This document shows, in pieces, positions 4,848 to 5,531 of a stretch of 5,531 bases of DNA. Source of the DNA: Phyllobacteriaceae bacterium. Its GTDB lineage: Bacteria > Pseudomonadota > Alphaproteobacteria > Rhizobiales > Devosiaceae. The notes beneath the pieces are model-generated. The model made no database searches, was not told the origin of the DNA, and was given only the letters and a program-made list of their open reading frames with translations. The position numbers were made by a program, and so were the translations under genes. How positions within the stretch are numbered: position 1 is the first letter of the stretch; the number at the start of each line of letters is the position of its first letter. The stretch spans positions 1 through 5,531 of the forward strand of contig JAAZLP010000197.1 of NCBI GenBank assembly GCA_012799265.1, in the 5' to 3' direction.

Positions 4848-5531
4848 TTACCAGACCCACTCGGCGAGGAGCGCAAGGGTCATGGCGATGCCGACATAGT
4901 GGTTGTTCTTGAAGCGGATCAGCGGATTGTTCGGCGCTTCGGCATCAAGCGTATAGAGCTGCCAGGCGAGAAGGCCTGCCGGGACCAGCGAGAGCGTGGC
5001 GAAAAGCCAGCTGCCACCCGCGGCCAGAGAGGCGATATTCCAGAGGACGAAAGCGCCGGCATAAAGGGCTGAGACGGCGATACGGACATTCGCGCCAAAG
5101 AGGCGAGCGGTGGATTTGACGCCGACCAGCGCATCATCCTCGACGTCCTGAAGGGCATAGATGGTGTCGTAACCGATGACCCAGAGGATGGTGCCTGCAT
5201 AAAGAAGCACTGGCGCCCAACCGAGACCGCCGGTCTGACTGGTCCAGCCGACCAGCGCACCCCAGGAGAAGGCGAGACCCAGGAAAAACTGCGGCCACCA
5301 GGTGATGCGCTTCATGAAGGGGTAGATCGCCACCAGCACCAGGGAGGCAACGCAGGCCCAGACCGTGAAGCGGTTGAACTGGAAGAGAATGACCGAGGCG
5401 AGAAGCGTCTGCGCGATGAGAAAGTAGAGCGCTTCCTTGGCCGTCACCTGACCCGAGGGAATGGGCCGCGAGCGGGTGCGGGCGACTTTCATATCGATGT
5501 CGCGATCGACGATGTCATTAAAGGTGCAGCC
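4848..5531 (-). CDS. ubiA: 4-hydroxybenzoate polyprenyltransferase, C-terminal part (5' end outside window)
   Basis: The frame is open from the right edge to TAA at 4850-4848, giving 227 residues; the ATG at 5492 is internal, because the frame upstream of it encodes GCTFNDIVDRDID, the first Asp-rich motif of the family, continuing into KVARTRSRPIPSG. The second Asp-rich motif is YDTIYALQDVEDD, followed by GVKSTARLFG. About six hydrophobic segments are visible, as expected for this inner-membrane enzyme. It joins a polyprenyl diphosphate to 4-hydroxybenzoate with Mg2+, an early step of ubiquinone synthesis. The two motifs and the KSTA sequence fit UbiA better than the heme O (CtaB/CyoE) or chlorophyll-synthase branches. 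The gene is convergent with DUF1127, whose terminator ends 5 bp from its stop. Confidence 0.92.
   Translation of the reverse strand, partial: GCTFNDIVDRDIDMKVARTRSRPIPSGQVTAKEALYFLIAQTLLASVILFQFNRFTVWACVASLVLVAIYPFMKRITWWPQFFLGLAFSWGALVGWTSQTGGLGWAPVLLYAGTILWVIGYDTIYALQDVEDDALVGVKSTARLFGANVRIAVSALYAGAFVLWNIASLAAGGSWLFATLSLVPAGLLAWQLYTLDAEAPNNPLIRFKNNHYVGIAMTLALLAEWVW

Noticed and set aside
4848..5492. ATG at 5492 as the true start of ubiA
   Set aside because: The frame upstream of it encodes the conserved first Asp-rich motif (NDIVDRDID), so the gene continues past the right edge.

Overview
The window looks like chromosomal DNA of a GC-rich alphaproteobacterium, most likely of the order Hyphomicrobiales (Rhizobiales). 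The order is inferred from the DUF2093 gene directly behind xseA, a small DUF1127 protein, the style of the UbiA and XseA proteins, and GC-biased codon use that leaves long antisense open frames. No mobile element, CRISPR array, tRNA or rRNA was seen.

Left part (1-1466). The window opens inside a + strand membrane protein whose last 115 residues resemble the C-terminus of an O-antigen ligase/polymerase (Wzy/WaaL-like). It meets a - strand lipid-A-disaccharide synthase-related (LpxB-like) gene tail to tail, and the two coding ends overlap by 41 bp. Both point to cell-envelope glycan or glycolipid work.

Centre (1463-4284). Four - strand genes follow one another in the order lysR, xseA, DUF2093, lpxB-like, with gaps of 48 and 50 bp and then a 4-bp stop/start overlap. 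This is probably one transcription unit, or two if xseA has its own promoter. XseA is the large subunit of exodeoxyribonuclease VII. DUF2093 is a small conserved protein of unknown function. The small subunit gene xseB is not in the window.

Right part (4285-5531). The lysR gene is divergent from a small + strand DUF1127 gene. The 144-bp gap holds a dyad (TCTA-N5-TAGA, also a T-N11-A site) that fits a LysR operator. Behind DUF1127 lie about 150 bp with a perfect 24-nt palindrome, a C-rich anti-Shine-Dalgarno-like stretch and a strong intrinsic terminator. This arrangement recalls the DUF1127-sRNA (ccaF1-CcsR) loci of Rhodobacter and is the most interesting part of the window. The terminator abuts the convergent end of a - strand ubiA gene (4-hydroxybenzoate polyprenyltransferase, ubiquinone synthesis), which runs off the right edge.

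Overall this is mainly housekeeping and regulatory sequence. No clearly new multi-gene system is visible. The leads are the DUF1127 untranslated regions with their possible small RNA, and the LpxB-like gene coupled to DUF2093/xseA.
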